Positions 54,670 to 64,000 of a stretch of 64,000 nucleotides of DNA are shown here, piece after piece. The position numbers were made by a program, and so were the translations under genes. The notes under the pieces were generated by a model. It saw only the letters and a program-made list of their open reading frames with translations, ran no database searches and was not told the origin of the DNA. Location: positions 186,001-250,000 of the forward strand of contig JAGYIQ010000002.1 in assembly GCA_018402565.1 (NCBI GenBank), given 5' to 3'. This DNA comes from Pirellulaceae bacterium (GTDB taxonomy: Bacteria > Planctomycetota > Planctomycetia > Pirellulales > Pirellulaceae). Position 1 is the first letter of the stretch, and each line of letters starts with the position of its first letter.

Positions 54670-56697
54670 ATGAATCAGAGAGCTTGGTTGCTGGGCACGG
54701 TGCTGTTGTGTGCGGTGTCGTTTTTGGGCTGTGGCGGGGACACACCGCGAACAGCTGACAACGCGGCCCCGTCGTCTGGCCCGTCGTCTGGCCCTCCGGC
54801 TGCAACGCCGGCGGCGAACCAGGACGATGCGGCTCCCGCGACACCGCGTCAGCGAATGCCGGCGGTGGCTGGTTCGGGCGGTGGCAGCGAGACCGCTCAG
54901 GCGGATGCAGGTGCTCAGCCGGCATCGTCAGGTGGTCCGCGACGGATGCCGTCGGTGGCGGGTTCTGGCGGTGGTGGCTCGGAGGCGGCTGCAGTGCCCT
55001 CATCAGACAGTGGGAGCGGAGCGGCTGCGGGCGGCGGTCGTTCGCGTCAGCCGAATGTGGCGGGGTCGGGCGGCGGAGACTCGGGTGGCTCGAGTGCGGC
55101 GATGACTCTGGACTCGGGGAGTGGCTCGACGGGTGGTGCTCCGGCGGGCATGAACAATTTGCCGCCAGGTTACGGCGGGCAAGGTGGTCCACCGCAGCAG
55201 AGTGGTCCGCCAGCGGGCATGAACAATTTGCCGCCGGGATATGGCGGGCAAGGTGGTCCACCGCAGCAGAGCGGCCCGCCGGCTGGGTATAACAATTTGC
55301 CGCCAGGATACGGGGGAGGGCAGGGCGGTCCACCGCAAAGTGGCCCTCCGGCTGGGTACAACAATCCGCCGCCGGGTTACGGTGGCGGTCAAGAGCAAGG
55401 CGGATCGGCAGCGATGTCGCTTGATCCAGGTGGTGGGTTTTCGGGTGGCCCTCCGGCAGCGGGTCCGGGCAGCTTCAACCCACCGGCCAATGCCGCCCCG
55501 ACCAAGGTCGAAGAGAAATCGTTTTGGGATATGGCGAACAACGCCTACGCGTCTGGTCGTGAGGCGGATGGCTACACGTTTTTGCTGGCTGAGTTCGCGG
55601 CCAATCGCAGCAAGTTTGCTGAGATCCCGTTGAGCTTTATGGAGGCGAAGAAGGACACGACGATTGGTGTGCGGATTGGTTTGGCCGTGACCTACACCGC
55701 GCAGGAAGGGGTATCGGGCAAGCCGCCCGTGATCGGCGACCCGGCTCCGGCTCGGGCGAGCAACCAGGGTGGTGGTCGACGACCGGGCGCTGCGGGCGGT
55801 GCTTCGACGCCTCCGCCGATGTCAGGTCCGCCGGGCGGTTTCCCTGGGGGGGGCGACAGTGTCCCGAAGGACGCGCGCGGGATCCTGACGTACTACGGCG
55901 GCGACTTGTCCAAGGCGATGTTGGAGCAATTGGAGCAGCGTTTCAAGAAGAACCCGACTGTGTTTGGGCAAGTATGGGCGAAGACCAACTTCAAGGTCCT
56001 CTTGTCGGACGACGCCCAGCAGAGCCAACCGGTCAACACGGGGGGTGGCGGCGGCAGCAGTCGTCGCATGCCATCGATGAGCGGCTCGGGGGGTGGACCG
56101 CCGGTCATGGGCGGTGGTTTCGGCCAGCCTGCTGGGCCGCCGGAAGGCTTGTACCCGGGCTTGGTGTTCTTGGGTGTGGGGCCGACCCCCGAGCACTTGC
56201 GGAAAGCCAAGTCCGAGGGGCTTGATGGGTTGATCATCCTCGATCATCGGGCTTCGATCATTCGCACGACGGGTCAAACCACCAGTCAAACGACGGTCAA
56301 GTTTTATACGGTGGACGATGGCAAGGAAAAGGGCTCGACGGGTCAACTGAGTTACGCCAGCGTCGCGCAGCAGGTCAGCTCCAACAAGGACCCGGTCGGC
56401 GATGCCCTGGAGAATTTATTCACCAAGGTCGAACGATTCTTGGCGGCGAAGCCGATGCCCGAGTTGACGGAGGCGTTGGCAAAAGGGCGACTGGATTCGG
56501 TCGTCTCGGACGCCAAGAACGACCCGCTGCCGTTTGTCTGCGAGGTGAACTTCTACTTGCAGCAGGGCTGGTTGCCAGAGGACGACGCGCAAAAGTACAT
56601 CATCCAAGTGTTGGGTGAAGAGGCCGCGTTGGGATTGTGGACCGGCGAGTTCACTCAGCAGAAGTCGGCCTTGGCTCGTTGGTTGCCAGCGACTTGA
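54670..56697 (+). CDS. Pro/Gly-rich lipoprotein with conserved C-terminal region
   Basis: This 675-residue protein starts with a lipoprotein signal (LLGTVLLCAVSFLGC, Cys21). Residues 22-270 are low complexity: MPAVAGSGGG-type repeats and about five PPAG-x-NNLPPGYGG repeats. From about 275 the sequence becomes ordered (EEKSFWDMANNAYASGREAD then GYTFLLAEFAANRSKF), then alternates with Gly-rich linkers. It ends with LTEALAKGRLDSVVSDAKND and FYLQQGWLPEDDAQKYIIQV. No known domain is identified. The linker repeats and lipid anchor suggest an envelope protein reaching into the periplasm. Confidence 0.65.
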   Translation: MNQRAWLLGTVLLCAVSFLGCGGDTPRTADNAAPSSGPSSGPPAATPAANQDDAAPATPRQRMPAVAGSGGGSETAQADAGAQPASSGGPRRMPSVAGSGGGGSEAAAVPSSDSGSGAAAGGGRSRQPNVAGSGGGDSGGSSAAMTLDSGSGSTGGAPAGMNNLPPGYGGQGGPPQQSGPPAGMNNLPPGYGGQGGPPQQSGPPAGYNNLPPGYGGGQGGPPQSGPPAGYNNPPPGYGGGQEQGGSAAMSLDPGGGFSGGPPAAGPGSFNPPANAAPTKVEEKSFWDMANNAYASGREADGYTFLLAEFAANRSKFAEIPLSFMEAKKDTTIGVRIGLAVTYTAQEGVSGKPPVIGDPAPARASNQGGGRRPGAAGGASTPPPMSGPPGGFPGGGDSVPKDARGILTYYGGDLSKAMLEQLEQRFKKNPTVFGQVWAKTNFKVLLSDDAQQSQPVNTGGGGGSSRRMPSMSGSGGGPPVMGGGFGQPAGPPEGLYPGLVFLGVGPTPEHLRKAKSEGLDGLIILDHRASIIRTTGQTTSQTTVKFYTVDDGKEKGSTGQLSYASVAQQVSSNKDPVGDALENLFTKVERFLAAKPMPELTEALAKGRLDSVVSDAKNDPLPFVCEVNFYLQQGWLPEDDAQKYIIQVLGEEAALGLWTGEFTQQKSALARWLPAT

Positions 56698-56763
56698 CGC
56701 CTGGGCAAGTCGTCGCGGGTAACTACCCGACACTCGCCCGTGGCAAACCTATCTTAGCTGTTG

Positions 56764-56804
56764 AAACGGCCAGCTCCCTGTTGGAGGGGGGCTGGCCGTT
56801 TTCG
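56764..56804 (+). terminator. Rho-independent terminator after the 675-residue lipoprotein
   Basis: aaacggccagc (56764-56774) and gctggccgttt (56791-56801) form a perfect 11-bp stem that runs into TTTT. It lies 66 bases after the stop codon. Confidence 0.9.
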
Positions 56805-56905
56805 TATTGACGGATCTACCGGAAGTTGAGAATCTAAACGCGGTCGATTCCCTGGGGGGGACGACAAGGACAGATTTGATTTGGGCATCCGAGGGAGTGG
56901 ATACC

Positions 56906-57688
56906 GTGTTGCAGAAATTCACAGTTCATTTACGAGACATCGGACTGGGGCTGTTGTTACTCGGTGGGTTGGTCGGCGGACTAATCGGTTGCGGTGGCGA
57001 GCAGACTCCAGCCCGCACGACGGACTGGATTCAGGGCGATTCGGAGCCCGGTAGTGAGCGGACGGCCGAGGCGGTGTTTTCTCGCGAGGCGTTTCAGTCG
57101 AACGATTTTCAGGTGGAATTGGACGAAGAGCGGCTGGCGGAGTTGCAGAACCAGTACGCGACGGACGTCGCGGGGGTGACGCGGGACAGTTCTCCCACGG
57201 AGGTGGCCCAAGCGTTTGTGCATCTGTTGCATGCCGAGGACCTGCTGTCGGCGGAGCGGTTGTTGACCTTGAAAGCGCGAGCCGTGATTCACGAGAGCGG
57301 CTTGGAATTGGGGCCCATTGCGGGGCCGCGTGCGGAGTACGTGTTGGGGGATGCTCGCTATACGACCAACGCCCGTGATTTGGCGTATGTCGACTGCTTT
57401 GTCCGGGACCCGGATTTGGCCGCGGCCGGTCAGGCTCAGGCAGGTCAGGCTCAGGCCGGTCAGGCTCAGGCCGGTGAATTTAAGGTGACTTGGGCGCTGC
57501 GGCCGGAGTCGATTTACGGCTGGCGGGTTTACGGCATGGTGAGCGAAGAGCAGGGAACGCCGCAAATGGTCAGCTTCGAAAGTGCGCAGCACACGACGGC
57601 GATCAGCCAGATGTACGACGATCAGCCGGCTCTGGAGCAAGAGAAGGCCCGCCAGGCGACGGCGGGACGAGCGGAGACAGTGCGATAA
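56906..57688 (+). CDS. small lipoprotein with a GQAQA repeat
   Basis: The protein is 260 residues from a GTG at 56906 with GGAG nine bases upstream; a longer upstream frame lacks support. The lipoprotein signal ends LVGGLIGCGG. The mature part contains VELDEERLAELQNQYATDVA-type helices, a region like nuclear-transport-factor-2-type domains (SPTEVAQAFVHLLHAEDLLS then AERLLTLKARAVIHE), and three exact AGQAQ units encoded by a 15-bp repeat at about 57425-57470. Function is unknown. No operon partner is clear: Tex starts 239 bp downstream. Confidence 0.6.
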   Translation: MLQKFTVHLRDIGLGLLLLGGLVGGLIGCGGEQTPARTTDWIQGDSEPGSERTAEAVFSREAFQSNDFQVELDEERLAELQNQYATDVAGVTRDSSPTEVAQAFVHLLHAEDLLSAERLLTLKARAVIHESGLELGPIAGPRAEYVLGDARYTTNARDLAYVDCFVRDPDLAAAGQAQAGQAQAGQAQAGEFKVTWALRPESIYGWRVYGMVSEEQGTPQMVSFESAQHTTAISQMYDDQPALEQEKARQATAGRAETVR

Positions 57689-57927
57689 GCGGTGGAGAGC
57701 GCGGTTAGTATTTCTAAAAAATCCTGCCTTAACTTTCTCCTCTAGTGCTGGATTCTGCCGCCTTTGCTGCTATGATCAAGGGAACGTGGACATGGTCTGC
57801 GGCCGGCGTCTGCTGTTTCAGTTCCTGAAGTGGGCGTCTAGTTTGCTGGTCTCGGCTAGGTGAGTGTCACTTCAAGAAATCGTTTCAGTTCTCACCTTGG
57901 TTGAACTTCCTTGAGTTTCGTCCCTTC

Positions 57928-60900
57928 ATGCTGAACGTTTCCCCAGATATTGATCGCTTGACGAACTTGGTTGCGCTGTCTCAATGGCAGACTCTGGCTC
58001 AATGGCAGATTCTGGCGGCCGTCGAGTTGTTGGATTCCGGGAACACCGTCCCGTTTATTACTCGTTATCGCAAAGACGCGACGGGTGGCCTGAACGAAAC
58101 GCAGCTGCGAACGATCCAACACGCGTTGCACAAGCTGCGGGCCCTGGATGAGAAACGCCTGGGGATCCGGCGAGTCTTGGAACGACGTGGGCAGTTGACT
58201 GCGGAATTGGCCGCCCAGTTGGATGGTGCCGCGTCACTCAAGCACCTGGAGGATCTCTACCAACCGTTCCGCTACAAGAAGACCAGCCAGGTGCAGCAGG
58301 CTCGGGACCTGGGCCTGCATCCCCTGGCGGAAGCCGTCTACGTGCAAGGCTTGTCGACCGCTGATTTGGAGCACGAGATCCGGCAAGCGGTCGGCCCTGC
58401 CGGACAGACGCTGGAGGCGGAAGTGGTTCTGCGCGGCGTCAAAGCATTGTTGGGCGAGTACTTCGCGAACAATTTAAAGCTTAAACGCACGCTCCGCCGA
58501 GCGGCCTGGAAGACCGGCTCCTTGACCTGTAACCAGATCCCTTTGGACACGGCGGCTCCCAATGTTCAGGCGGAACCGTCGGGCACTGGCCAAACGCAGG
58601 CGACGGTAGCTGAATCCAAACCAAAGGTGGCTACGCAGACCGCTGATGCGGCAGATTCACAAACCGTTTCACAAACCGTTTCACAAACGGTTTCAGAAAC
58701 CGTTTCAGAAACCTTGGCAGACGCAGTTTCAGACTCAGACGCCGTGGCCGTGGCTGGCGTTGATGGCGATGCCGTGGCTGGCGTTGATGCCGTGGTAGGC
58801 CTTGATGGCTTAGCAGCCTCGGACTCCGCTCATGACACGAGCGAAGGACTGGGCGACGCAGAGACGGTCGGCGACGGCGTGGACTCGATGTCGGTCGCGG
58901 ACGATGAGATGACCACCAACGCGTTGGCCGCCGCGAGACCTTCTCGGCGAAGAAAAAAGAAGAAGCGACGCCAAGACGTCTTGTTCCGCGCTTACTTTGA
59001 CTTCTCAGCGCCGTTGCGCCAGTTGCCTCCCCACCGGGTGTTGGCCATCAATCGCGGCGAGCGTTGCAAGCAACTGCGAGTCAAATTGCAATTCAACGAA
59101 GCGCAGTTGCTGGAGCTGATTCAGCGAGAAGTGATTCCGGCGACGCATCCCTTGGCTGACTTGATGACCGAGGCCGCACGGGAATGGCTCGGACGCTCCT
59201 TGTTGCCCACGTTGGAACGTGAGATCCGACGCGAGTTGACTGAGACGGCAGAAGAGCATGCCGTGCGAGTCTTTTCTACGAACTTGCGGAGTTTGCTGCT
59301 CCAACCGCCGACCAAGGGTCAGCCGATCTTGGCGATCGACCCGGGGCTGAAGAGTGGTTGCACGATCGCGATCATCAATGAGCAGGGTTCGTTTGTGGTC
59401 GCCGACAAGATTTCGATTGTCGGGCGAGAAGAGAAACGCCAACTGGCTCAGCAAAAGATCCAGGATTTGATCCAAAACCATGGGGTTGGTCTGTTGGTGA
59501 TCGGCAACGGCACGGGCTGTCGTGAAACGGAAGAGGTCGTCTCGCAATTGCTGGCTGGGCCGCTGGCGGGGTCCGCGGTGCGTTACGTGATCGTCAACGA
59601 GGCGGGCGCCAGTGTGTACTCGACCAGTGACGCGGGACAGGCGGAATTCCCGAATCTGGAGCCGACCGTACGCAGTGCGATCTCGATTGGTCGCCGCTTG
59701 TTGGACCCACTGAGCGAATTGGTCAAGATCAACCCCGCCAATATTGGCGTCGGCTTGTACCAACACGACGTGAAGTCGAAGCACCTGGAGTCCAGTTTGA
59801 CGGAGGTGGTCGAATCGTGCGTGAATTATGTGGGCGTGGACTTGAACACGGCCAGTTTGGACCTGTTGCAATACGTGGCGGGGCTCAATCAATTGACGGC
59901 GCGGCGAATCATCGAACAGCGTCAAAATGTGGGGCGGTTTTCGAGTCTCCAACAGCTGACTGAGATCGCGGGGATTGGCCCGTCCACCTTTTTGCAGTGC
60001 GCTGGCTTTCTCCGCATCAAGGGTGGTCAGCAACCGTTGGATGCCACGGCAATCCATCCGGAAAGCTATCCGATGGCCGACGCGTTGCTGGAGAGCATCG
60101 GCTTGAAGCCAGAAGATGTCGTGTCGTTGCTCTCGAGTGGCATGACCTACGAGGACTGGACCCAGCGATTGGGGCAGGTCAACGTCGCAGCGTTTATTGA
60201 AAAGCATGGGGTCGGCGAACACCTGATGCGCGATCTGATCGATTCGCTGATGCGGCCGGGTCGCGATCCACGGGAGCAACTGCCCGCGCCCATTTTCCGC
60301 AAGGGCATCCTCCAGGTGGATGACCTGTCGGTGGGTATGGCCCTGCAAGGTCAAGTCCTGAACGTCGTCGACTTCGGCATCTTTGTTGACATTGGGATCG
60401 GCGAGAGCGGCTTGGTGCACATCAGCAACCTCTCGCACGATTATGTCCGCGATCCCCATCGGTACTTTGGTGTGGGGGACATTTTAGACGTCTGGGTCCA
60501 ATCGATTGATCGCAAACGCGGCCGCGTGGCCCTGACGGCCATCGATCCTCAGTCCGCTCCGCCTCGAGAAACTCAGGGAAGGTCGGCGCACGGACGACGG
60601 GCACAGGGGCGACGCGCACAGGGACAGGGGGCACAGGGACAACAGGCACCGGGACAACAGGCACCGGGACAACAGGGACAGGGGGCAATGGGCGGGCAGC
60701 GGCGGCGTCAGCCCACGGAACAGCGAGGTGGCCCAGCGGCAACACCGCGGTCGGGACAACCTGGTGGTGGAATTGCGGCCAATCGGAACGGTGTTCGGGC
60801 CGAGGGACAAGGACCCGCGAGCGGGACGGGCGATGCGGCAACTTCTCGAGCGAGTGGAACGCAGCAGCGCCGGGACCACGGGCACGGGCCAGCCGACCCG

Positions 60901-61263
60901 CCCCATCCGAATCGTTCCACCCCAGATGCGAGACGCGACCGGGATGCCAATCGTCGACAACCGAGGGATCGGGACCAGACGGCCCAGCGTCCGTCGGGCG
61001 GCCGCCCACCAAGTGGCTCGCGTGGTTCAAGTGGCTCGCGTGACTCGCGTGGTTCACGTGACTCGCGTGGCTCAAGTGACTCGCGTGGCCAAGGGGGCTC
61101 GCCCCATGAGTCGAACACGAGGGCACGTCACCAGCCCCGGCGTCAACCCGCCACCCCGGTTTCGTTGACCGAGGGCATGGTGCAAGGAACGGAACCCTTG
61201 CGATCTTTCTCCGAGTTGCTACAGTTGGTGAAACTGAACAAGCAGCCGCCCCAGGACCCGTAG
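57928..61263 (+). CDS. Tex-family RNA-binding transcription accessory protein
   Basis: The protein is 1,111 residues from the ATG at 57928. The Tex N-terminal helical region includes VPFITRYRKDATGGLNETQL and LKHLEDLYQPFRYKKTSQ. A YqgF-like RNase H fold has ILAIDPGLKSGCTIAI at about 465. A helix-hairpin-helix (VDLNTASLDLLQYVAGLNQL, about 636) and an S1 domain (VGMALQGQVLNVVDFGIFVD, about 800-872) follow. Two additions are unusual: an Asp/Ser/Thr/Val-rich insert at about 208-345 ending in a basic SRRRKKKKRRQD patch, and a C-terminal extension of about 230 residues rich in Arg, Gly, Gln and Ser with SRGSSGSRDSRG repeats. Normal Tex is about 770 residues. The extensions probably increase RNA binding. 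Confidence 0.9.
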   Translation: MLNVSPDIDRLTNLVALSQWQTLAQWQILAAVELLDSGNTVPFITRYRKDATGGLNETQLRTIQHALHKLRALDEKRLGIRRVLERRGQLTAELAAQLDGAASLKHLEDLYQPFRYKKTSQVQQARDLGLHPLAEAVYVQGLSTADLEHEIRQAVGPAGQTLEAEVVLRGVKALLGEYFANNLKLKRTLRRAAWKTGSLTCNQIPLDTAAPNVQAEPSGTGQTQATVAESKPKVATQTADAADSQTVSQTVSQTVSETVSETLADAVSDSDAVAVAGVDGDAVAGVDAVVGLDGLAASDSAHDTSEGLGDAETVGDGVDSMSVADDEMTTNALAAARPSRRRKKKKRRQDVLFRAYFDFSAPLRQLPPHRVLAINRGERCKQLRVKLQFNEAQLLELIQREVIPATHPLADLMTEAAREWLGRSLLPTLEREIRRELTETAEEHAVRVFSTNLRSLLLQPPTKGQPILAIDPGLKSGCTIAIINEQGSFVVADKISIVGREEKRQLAQQKIQDLIQNHGVGLLVIGNGTGCRETEEVVSQLLAGPLAGSAVRYVIVNEAGASVYSTSDAGQAEFPNLEPTVRSAISIGRRLLDPLSELVKINPANIGVGLYQHDVKSKHLESSLTEVVESCVNYVGVDLNTASLDLLQYVAGLNQLTARRIIEQRQNVGRFSSLQQLTEIAGIGPSTFLQCAGFLRIKGGQQPLDATAIHPESYPMADALLESIGLKPEDVVSLLSSGMTYEDWTQRLGQVNVAAFIEKHGVGEHLMRDLIDSLMRPGRDPREQLPAPIFRKGILQVDDLSVGMALQGQVLNVVDFGIFVDIGIGESGLVHISNLSHDYVRDPHRYFGVGDILDVWVQSIDRKRGRVALTAIDPQSAPPRETQGRSAHGRRAQGRRAQGQGAQGQQAPGQQAPGQQGQGAMGGQRRRQPTEQRGGPAATPRSGQPGGGIAANRNGVRAEGQGPASGTGDAATSRASGTQQRRDHGHGPADPPHPNRSTPDARRDRDANRRQPRDRDQTAQRPSGGRPPSGSRGSSGSRDSRGSRDSRGSSDSRGQGGSPHESNTRARHQPRRQPATPVSLTEGMVQGTEPLRSFSELLQLVKLNKQPPQDP

Positions 61264-61267
61264 CTCG

Positions 61268-61744
61268 ATGGACTTACAGAAACGACTTCACGACGCCATC
61301 AATCGTGGCAGCCAGCGCGCCAGCGACAAGAAGGCGGAGGCCGCGGCGGAGATGACGCCCGAGAAGCTGAAGAACCTCCACAACAAGTTTCGCTTGGAAT
61401 TGTCCAGCTACATCGACGGGGTCATGCGTCAAATCATCGACCAAATGCCGGGCTTTAACCTGGAGACGCTGTTTGGCGAAAAGGGCTGGGGGGCAGCGGT
61501 TTCGCGTGACGACCTCCTGTTGAACAAGAAGCAACGCGACAATCACTACTCGCGGTTGGAAATGTTTGTCCGCCCGATGAACGACTATTACATTGTCGAC
61601 TTGGCATCAAAAGCCACTGTCCGCAATCGCGAGATCTGGAACCGGAATGTGTTTTCCCCTGTGATCGAAGCGAATCTGGAAACGCTGCAGGAACAGGTCA
61701 ACCAATGGGCCATCCAATTCGCGGAACAGTACGCGGCCTCCTGA
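61268..61744 (+). CDS. hypothetical protein following tex
   Basis: This is a 158-residue, mostly helical protein beginning MDLQKRLHDAINRGSQRASD. The start is 4 bases after the tex stop, so they are probably co-transcribed. It contains FRLELSSYIDGVMRQIIDQM, GFNLETLFGEKGWGAAVS and FVRPMNDYYIVDLASKATVR. Its length, helical head and conserved-looking Trp/Tyr positions suggest a real gene. No family is recognised and there is no signal peptide. Confidence 0.6.
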   Translation: MDLQKRLHDAINRGSQRASDKKAEAAAEMTPEKLKNLHNKFRLELSSYIDGVMRQIIDQMPGFNLETLFGEKGWGAAVSRDDLLLNKKQRDNHYSRLEMFVRPMNDYYIVDLASKATVRNREIWNRNVFSPVIEANLETLQEQVNQWAIQFAEQYAAS

Positions 61745-62021
61745 TCCGGCGAGGGGCAGGTTGGCTGGCAAAAACGAGACACGCTGCCCAGAGCTGGTCG
61801 AAATCCTGCCCAGATTTGATTGCGTGACTGCTCGGCGTGATCAATTGAGATTGACCGCCGCGTTGCTTTCTTGGTATCGTCCTCCCAGGCCCCGCGTCGA
61901 TCTGGCGGCCTGGCTGTTGCCCGCCCCATCGATGGTTTCGTGGATCAGAGGCAGACGGACGGGTTTGTCCCTCGACCACGGTTTTTGCATGTCCCGTGCT
62001 GGAGTAGGACGAATTTCTCCG

Positions 62022-62903
62022 ATGGCTACCAAGATTACCGCGCTCATTCCCTGCAAAAACGAGCAATCCAACATTCGTCAGTGCCTGGAGAGTTTGGTGC
62101 CAATCGCCGACGAAATCCTGGTCGCCGACTCGGGCTCCACCGACCGGACCATGGAGATCGCCGCGGAGTTTCCGCAGGTGCGGATTGTGCAGCGGGAGTA
62201 TCGCACCAGCGGTGACTTCAAGAACTGGGCTATCCCGCAGGCCACGCACGATTGGGTGGTGCTCTTGGATGCGGACGAACGTTTGACACCCGCCCTGCAG
62301 CAGGAAATCTTGGCCACCGTGGCGGCCCCCACATGCGATGGTTACTGGATCTACCGCGCCAACCATTTTATGGGCCACCCGGTCCCTTACGGCGATTCGG
62401 CCACGGACAAGGTCGTCCGTCTGTTTCGTCGCGATCTCAGTCGTTACGAAGGCCCCAGCGACCACGGCGAGGTCCACGTATCGTCGGGCCGCGTGGGCGT
62501 CCTGAAAGAAAAGATGCTGCACTACACCTGCTGGAGCTACGACCAGGTCTTCCACAAGTTCCATCGGTACACCTCATTGCAAGCCCAACAATGGCACGAG
62601 GCCGGCAAGGACACCTCCTATTTCCGGCTGCTGGGCAACCCCATCTTTCGCTTCTTGCGCGAGTACTTTCTGCAATTGGGCTTTCTCAACGGCAAGGCCG
62701 GTGTTCAATTGGCCATGATGGCAGCTTTTTATTCTTTTATGAAACAAGCTCGCCTGTGGGAACTGAATCATGGCCTGAACCAACCGATCCCCGCTCAAGA
62801 CAGCGAGTCGGCCACCATGCCAGCAGCGTCAGGCAAAAATGCCAACATGGAGCAGGCGACAGGTTCCGCGGGCACCCTTCAGGTCGGACGTCGTGCGGCG
62901 TAG
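62022..62903 (+). CDS. glycosyltransferase family 2 (WaaE/KdtX-like)
   Basis: The protein is 293 residues from the ATG at 62022. An upstream in-frame extension to 61761 looks non-coding. The GT-A start KITALIPCKNEQSNIRQCLE, ADEILVADSGSTDRTMEIA, the donor-binding VVLLDADERL and the acceptor-region SDHGEVHVSSGRVG match the family that adds sugars to LPS core or similar acceptors. It then has FLREYFLQLGFLNGKAGVQL, a conserved C-terminal amphipathic segment of this group. It likely acts at the inner face of the cytoplasmic membrane in envelope polysaccharide synthesis. The acceptor is unknown. Confidence 0.85.
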   Translation: MATKITALIPCKNEQSNIRQCLESLVPIADEILVADSGSTDRTMEIAAEFPQVRIVQREYRTSGDFKNWAIPQATHDWVVLLDADERLTPALQQEILATVAAPTCDGYWIYRANHFMGHPVPYGDSATDKVVRLFRRDLSRYEGPSDHGEVHVSSGRVGVLKEKMLHYTCWSYDQVFHKFHRYTSLQAQQWHEAGKDTSYFRLLGNPIFRFLREYFLQLGFLNGKAGVQLAMMAAFYSFMKQARLWELNHGLNQPIPAQDSESATMPAASGKNANMEQATGSAGTLQVGRRAA

Positions 62904-62927
62904 CGACCTCACCGAGGTTCTTGTTCC

Positions 62928-64000
62928 ATGCTTAACTCGCCCCGCAGTCCGCAACAACTCCAGTCGGATGCCTTGGCGATCTGGACGGCCGGTGTGCGGG
63001 CAGTGCAGGGCGACCGATTGGTACGCCAAGCGTTGCAGTTCGATGGACGCTGGTTGAGCAGCGCCGAACACGACCTGTGGATCGATCTGAGTCGCGTTAG
63101 ACGCGTCTTCGTAGCGGGCGCTGGCAAAGCGGCCGCAGCGATGGCTCGTGGATTGGCGGGAGTGCTCGACACCAGCCACCGTGTCTATGACTTGGCGGGT
63201 CACGTGCAAATCCCTGAGAGCGTCCCGAACTCTGACATCGCGGCAGCGTTCTCAGGCCAACTGCACCACGATCTCGCGTCCCAATTGAACGACGCGAACT
63301 CGCCACCGGCAATGGACCCCGCGTGGCTGGAGATTCACGCGGTTCGCCCAGCGGCCAGCAACTTACCGACACCGCGGGTGGTCGAACAAACACAAGCATT
63401 GTTGACCAAGTTGGGCAACTTGCGCGGCGACGACTTGTGCCTGTTTGTTTTATCGGGTGGAGCGTCCGCCCTGTTGGCTTGGCCCGTGGACGGGGTTTCG
63501 TTAGCTGACAAAAATCGGCTCACGACATACTTGGCGAGTCGAGCCGCGTCGATTGAAGAACTCAACGCCGTTCGCGCCGCCATCAGCCAAGTCAAAGCCG
63601 GCGGCCTCGCGCGAGCCTGCTCGGCCGGACAACTGGTCACGCTCGTCTTATCCGATGTCCTGGGCGATCCCATCCCCAGTATTGGTTCGGGGCCGACGTG
63701 GTCCGAGTCGCCGCCGCGGGCGGAGCTGGCTCGAGCGGCCCTAGCGATCTTGCCGCGTTACGATGCGTCGCGCCAGCACGTTCCGCCATCCATTTATCGG
63801 TACCTGGAGGCAGCGGTTAACCGGCCAGCGACACGGCAGGTCGGCGGGCCGCCCGACCAACAAACGGTCATCTTGGGCAATACCGCGTTGGCCGTGGACG
63901 CTGCGGGGATCGAGGCCGAACGCCGTGGCTATTCGCATGCCATGCACGTGCAACCGCATGGGCCCGCAGGCGCGATCACAGCCGAGGCCGAGGGTCAACG
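62928..64000 (+). CDS. glycerate 2-kinase (MOFRL/DUF4147 family), 3' end outside window
   Basis: An open frame from the ATG at 62928 runs off the right edge (357 residues visible of about 430-450 expected). The N-terminal DUF4147 part reads ALAIWTAGVRAVQGDRLVRQ, VFVAGAGKAAAAMARGLAGV and LCLFVLSGGASALLAWPVDG. TLVLSDVLGDPIPSIGSGPT follows. These are the signatures of type 2 glycerate kinases, which make 2-phosphoglycerate from glycerate in serine-cycle, glyoxylate or sugar-acid metabolism. The C-terminal MOFRL motif itself is not in the window. Confidence 0.85.
   Translation, partial: MLNSPRSPQQLQSDALAIWTAGVRAVQGDRLVRQALQFDGRWLSSAEHDLWIDLSRVRRVFVAGAGKAAAAMARGLAGVLDTSHRVYDLAGHVQIPESVPNSDIAAAFSGQLHHDLASQLNDANSPPAMDPAWLEIHAVRPAASNLPTPRVVEQTQALLTKLGNLRGDDLCLFVLSGGASALLAWPVDGVSLADKNRLTTYLASRAASIEELNAVRAAISQVKAGGLARACSAGQLVTLVLSDVLGDPIPSIGSGPTWSESPPRAELARAALAILPRYDASRQHVPPSIYRYLEAAVNRPATRQVGGPPDQQTVILGNTALAVDAAGIEAERRGYSHAMHVQPHGPAGAITAEAEGQ

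Overview
The window looks like about 64 kb of a Planctomycetota chromosome, probably order Pirellulales. I infer this from four things: the 3' end of a DUF1559 (prepilin-like) gene, a formylmethanofuran dehydrogenase subunit A of the archaeal-type C1 pathway, futalosine-route menaquinone genes (mqnA, mqnC), and long low-complexity insertions in otherwise conserved proteins. GC content is high. No genus can be named from the sequence alone.

Layout. (1) 1-5.2 kb is part of an integrative element read right to left: tyrosine recombinase, small HTH proteins, a DnaB-like helicase, a winged-helix protein and an iteron/dyad cluster that resembles a replication origin or operator. (2) At 5.4 kb there is an intact tRNA-Arg(TCT). 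On its 3' side lie remnants of a second recombinase and a HipA-like kinase. (3) 6.4-12.3 kb holds a four-helix-bundle/zinc-finger protein, a 0.5-kb satellite of 9-bp units and a large SNF2-type helicase. (4) 12.6-25.9 kb is chromosomal: a PH-domain protein, a PQQ-repeat protein, furA-katG, an NhaC-type antiporter with an apparent frameshift, and an ATGA-coupled trio (unknown protein, yggS, fhcA). (5) 26.0-27.2 kb contains three tandem 199-bp hairpin-forming repeats. (6) 27.2-43.2 kb holds a ZnuA-like lipoprotein, a degenerate site-2-protease homologue, an ATP-grasp-like protein carrying an in-frame palindromic repeat, a lipase-like lipoprotein, xseB/xseA, a secreted protein, alaS and an mlaE-mlaF-mlaD lipid-transport operon.

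(7) 43.4-50.8 kb is a repeat island. It has a 14-bp minisatellite, then a decayed Rhs toxin tip with an intact candidate immunity gene. That Rhs module is flanked by oppositely oriented arrays of a hairpin unit of about 96 bp. (8) 50.9-53.0 kb holds overlapping mqnA-mqnC. (9) 53.0-54.5 kb contains dispersed hairpin elements and seven tandem 180-bp repeats. (10) 54.7-64 kb holds two lipoproteins, a Tex-family RNA-binding protein with extra low-complexity regions, a small unknown protein, a family 2 glycosyltransferase and a glycerate 2-kinase cut by the window edge.

The conserved genes are ordinary housekeeping, envelope, redox and C1/quinone functions. The most unusual content is repetitive DNA. 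Several unrelated tandem or dispersed families keep hairpins with G.U or compensatory pairing on one strand, which would fit RNA or single-stranded DNA structures. One family frames the Rhs module as inverted arms. No reverse transcriptase, Cas gene or intact transposase is visible next to any of these arrays.
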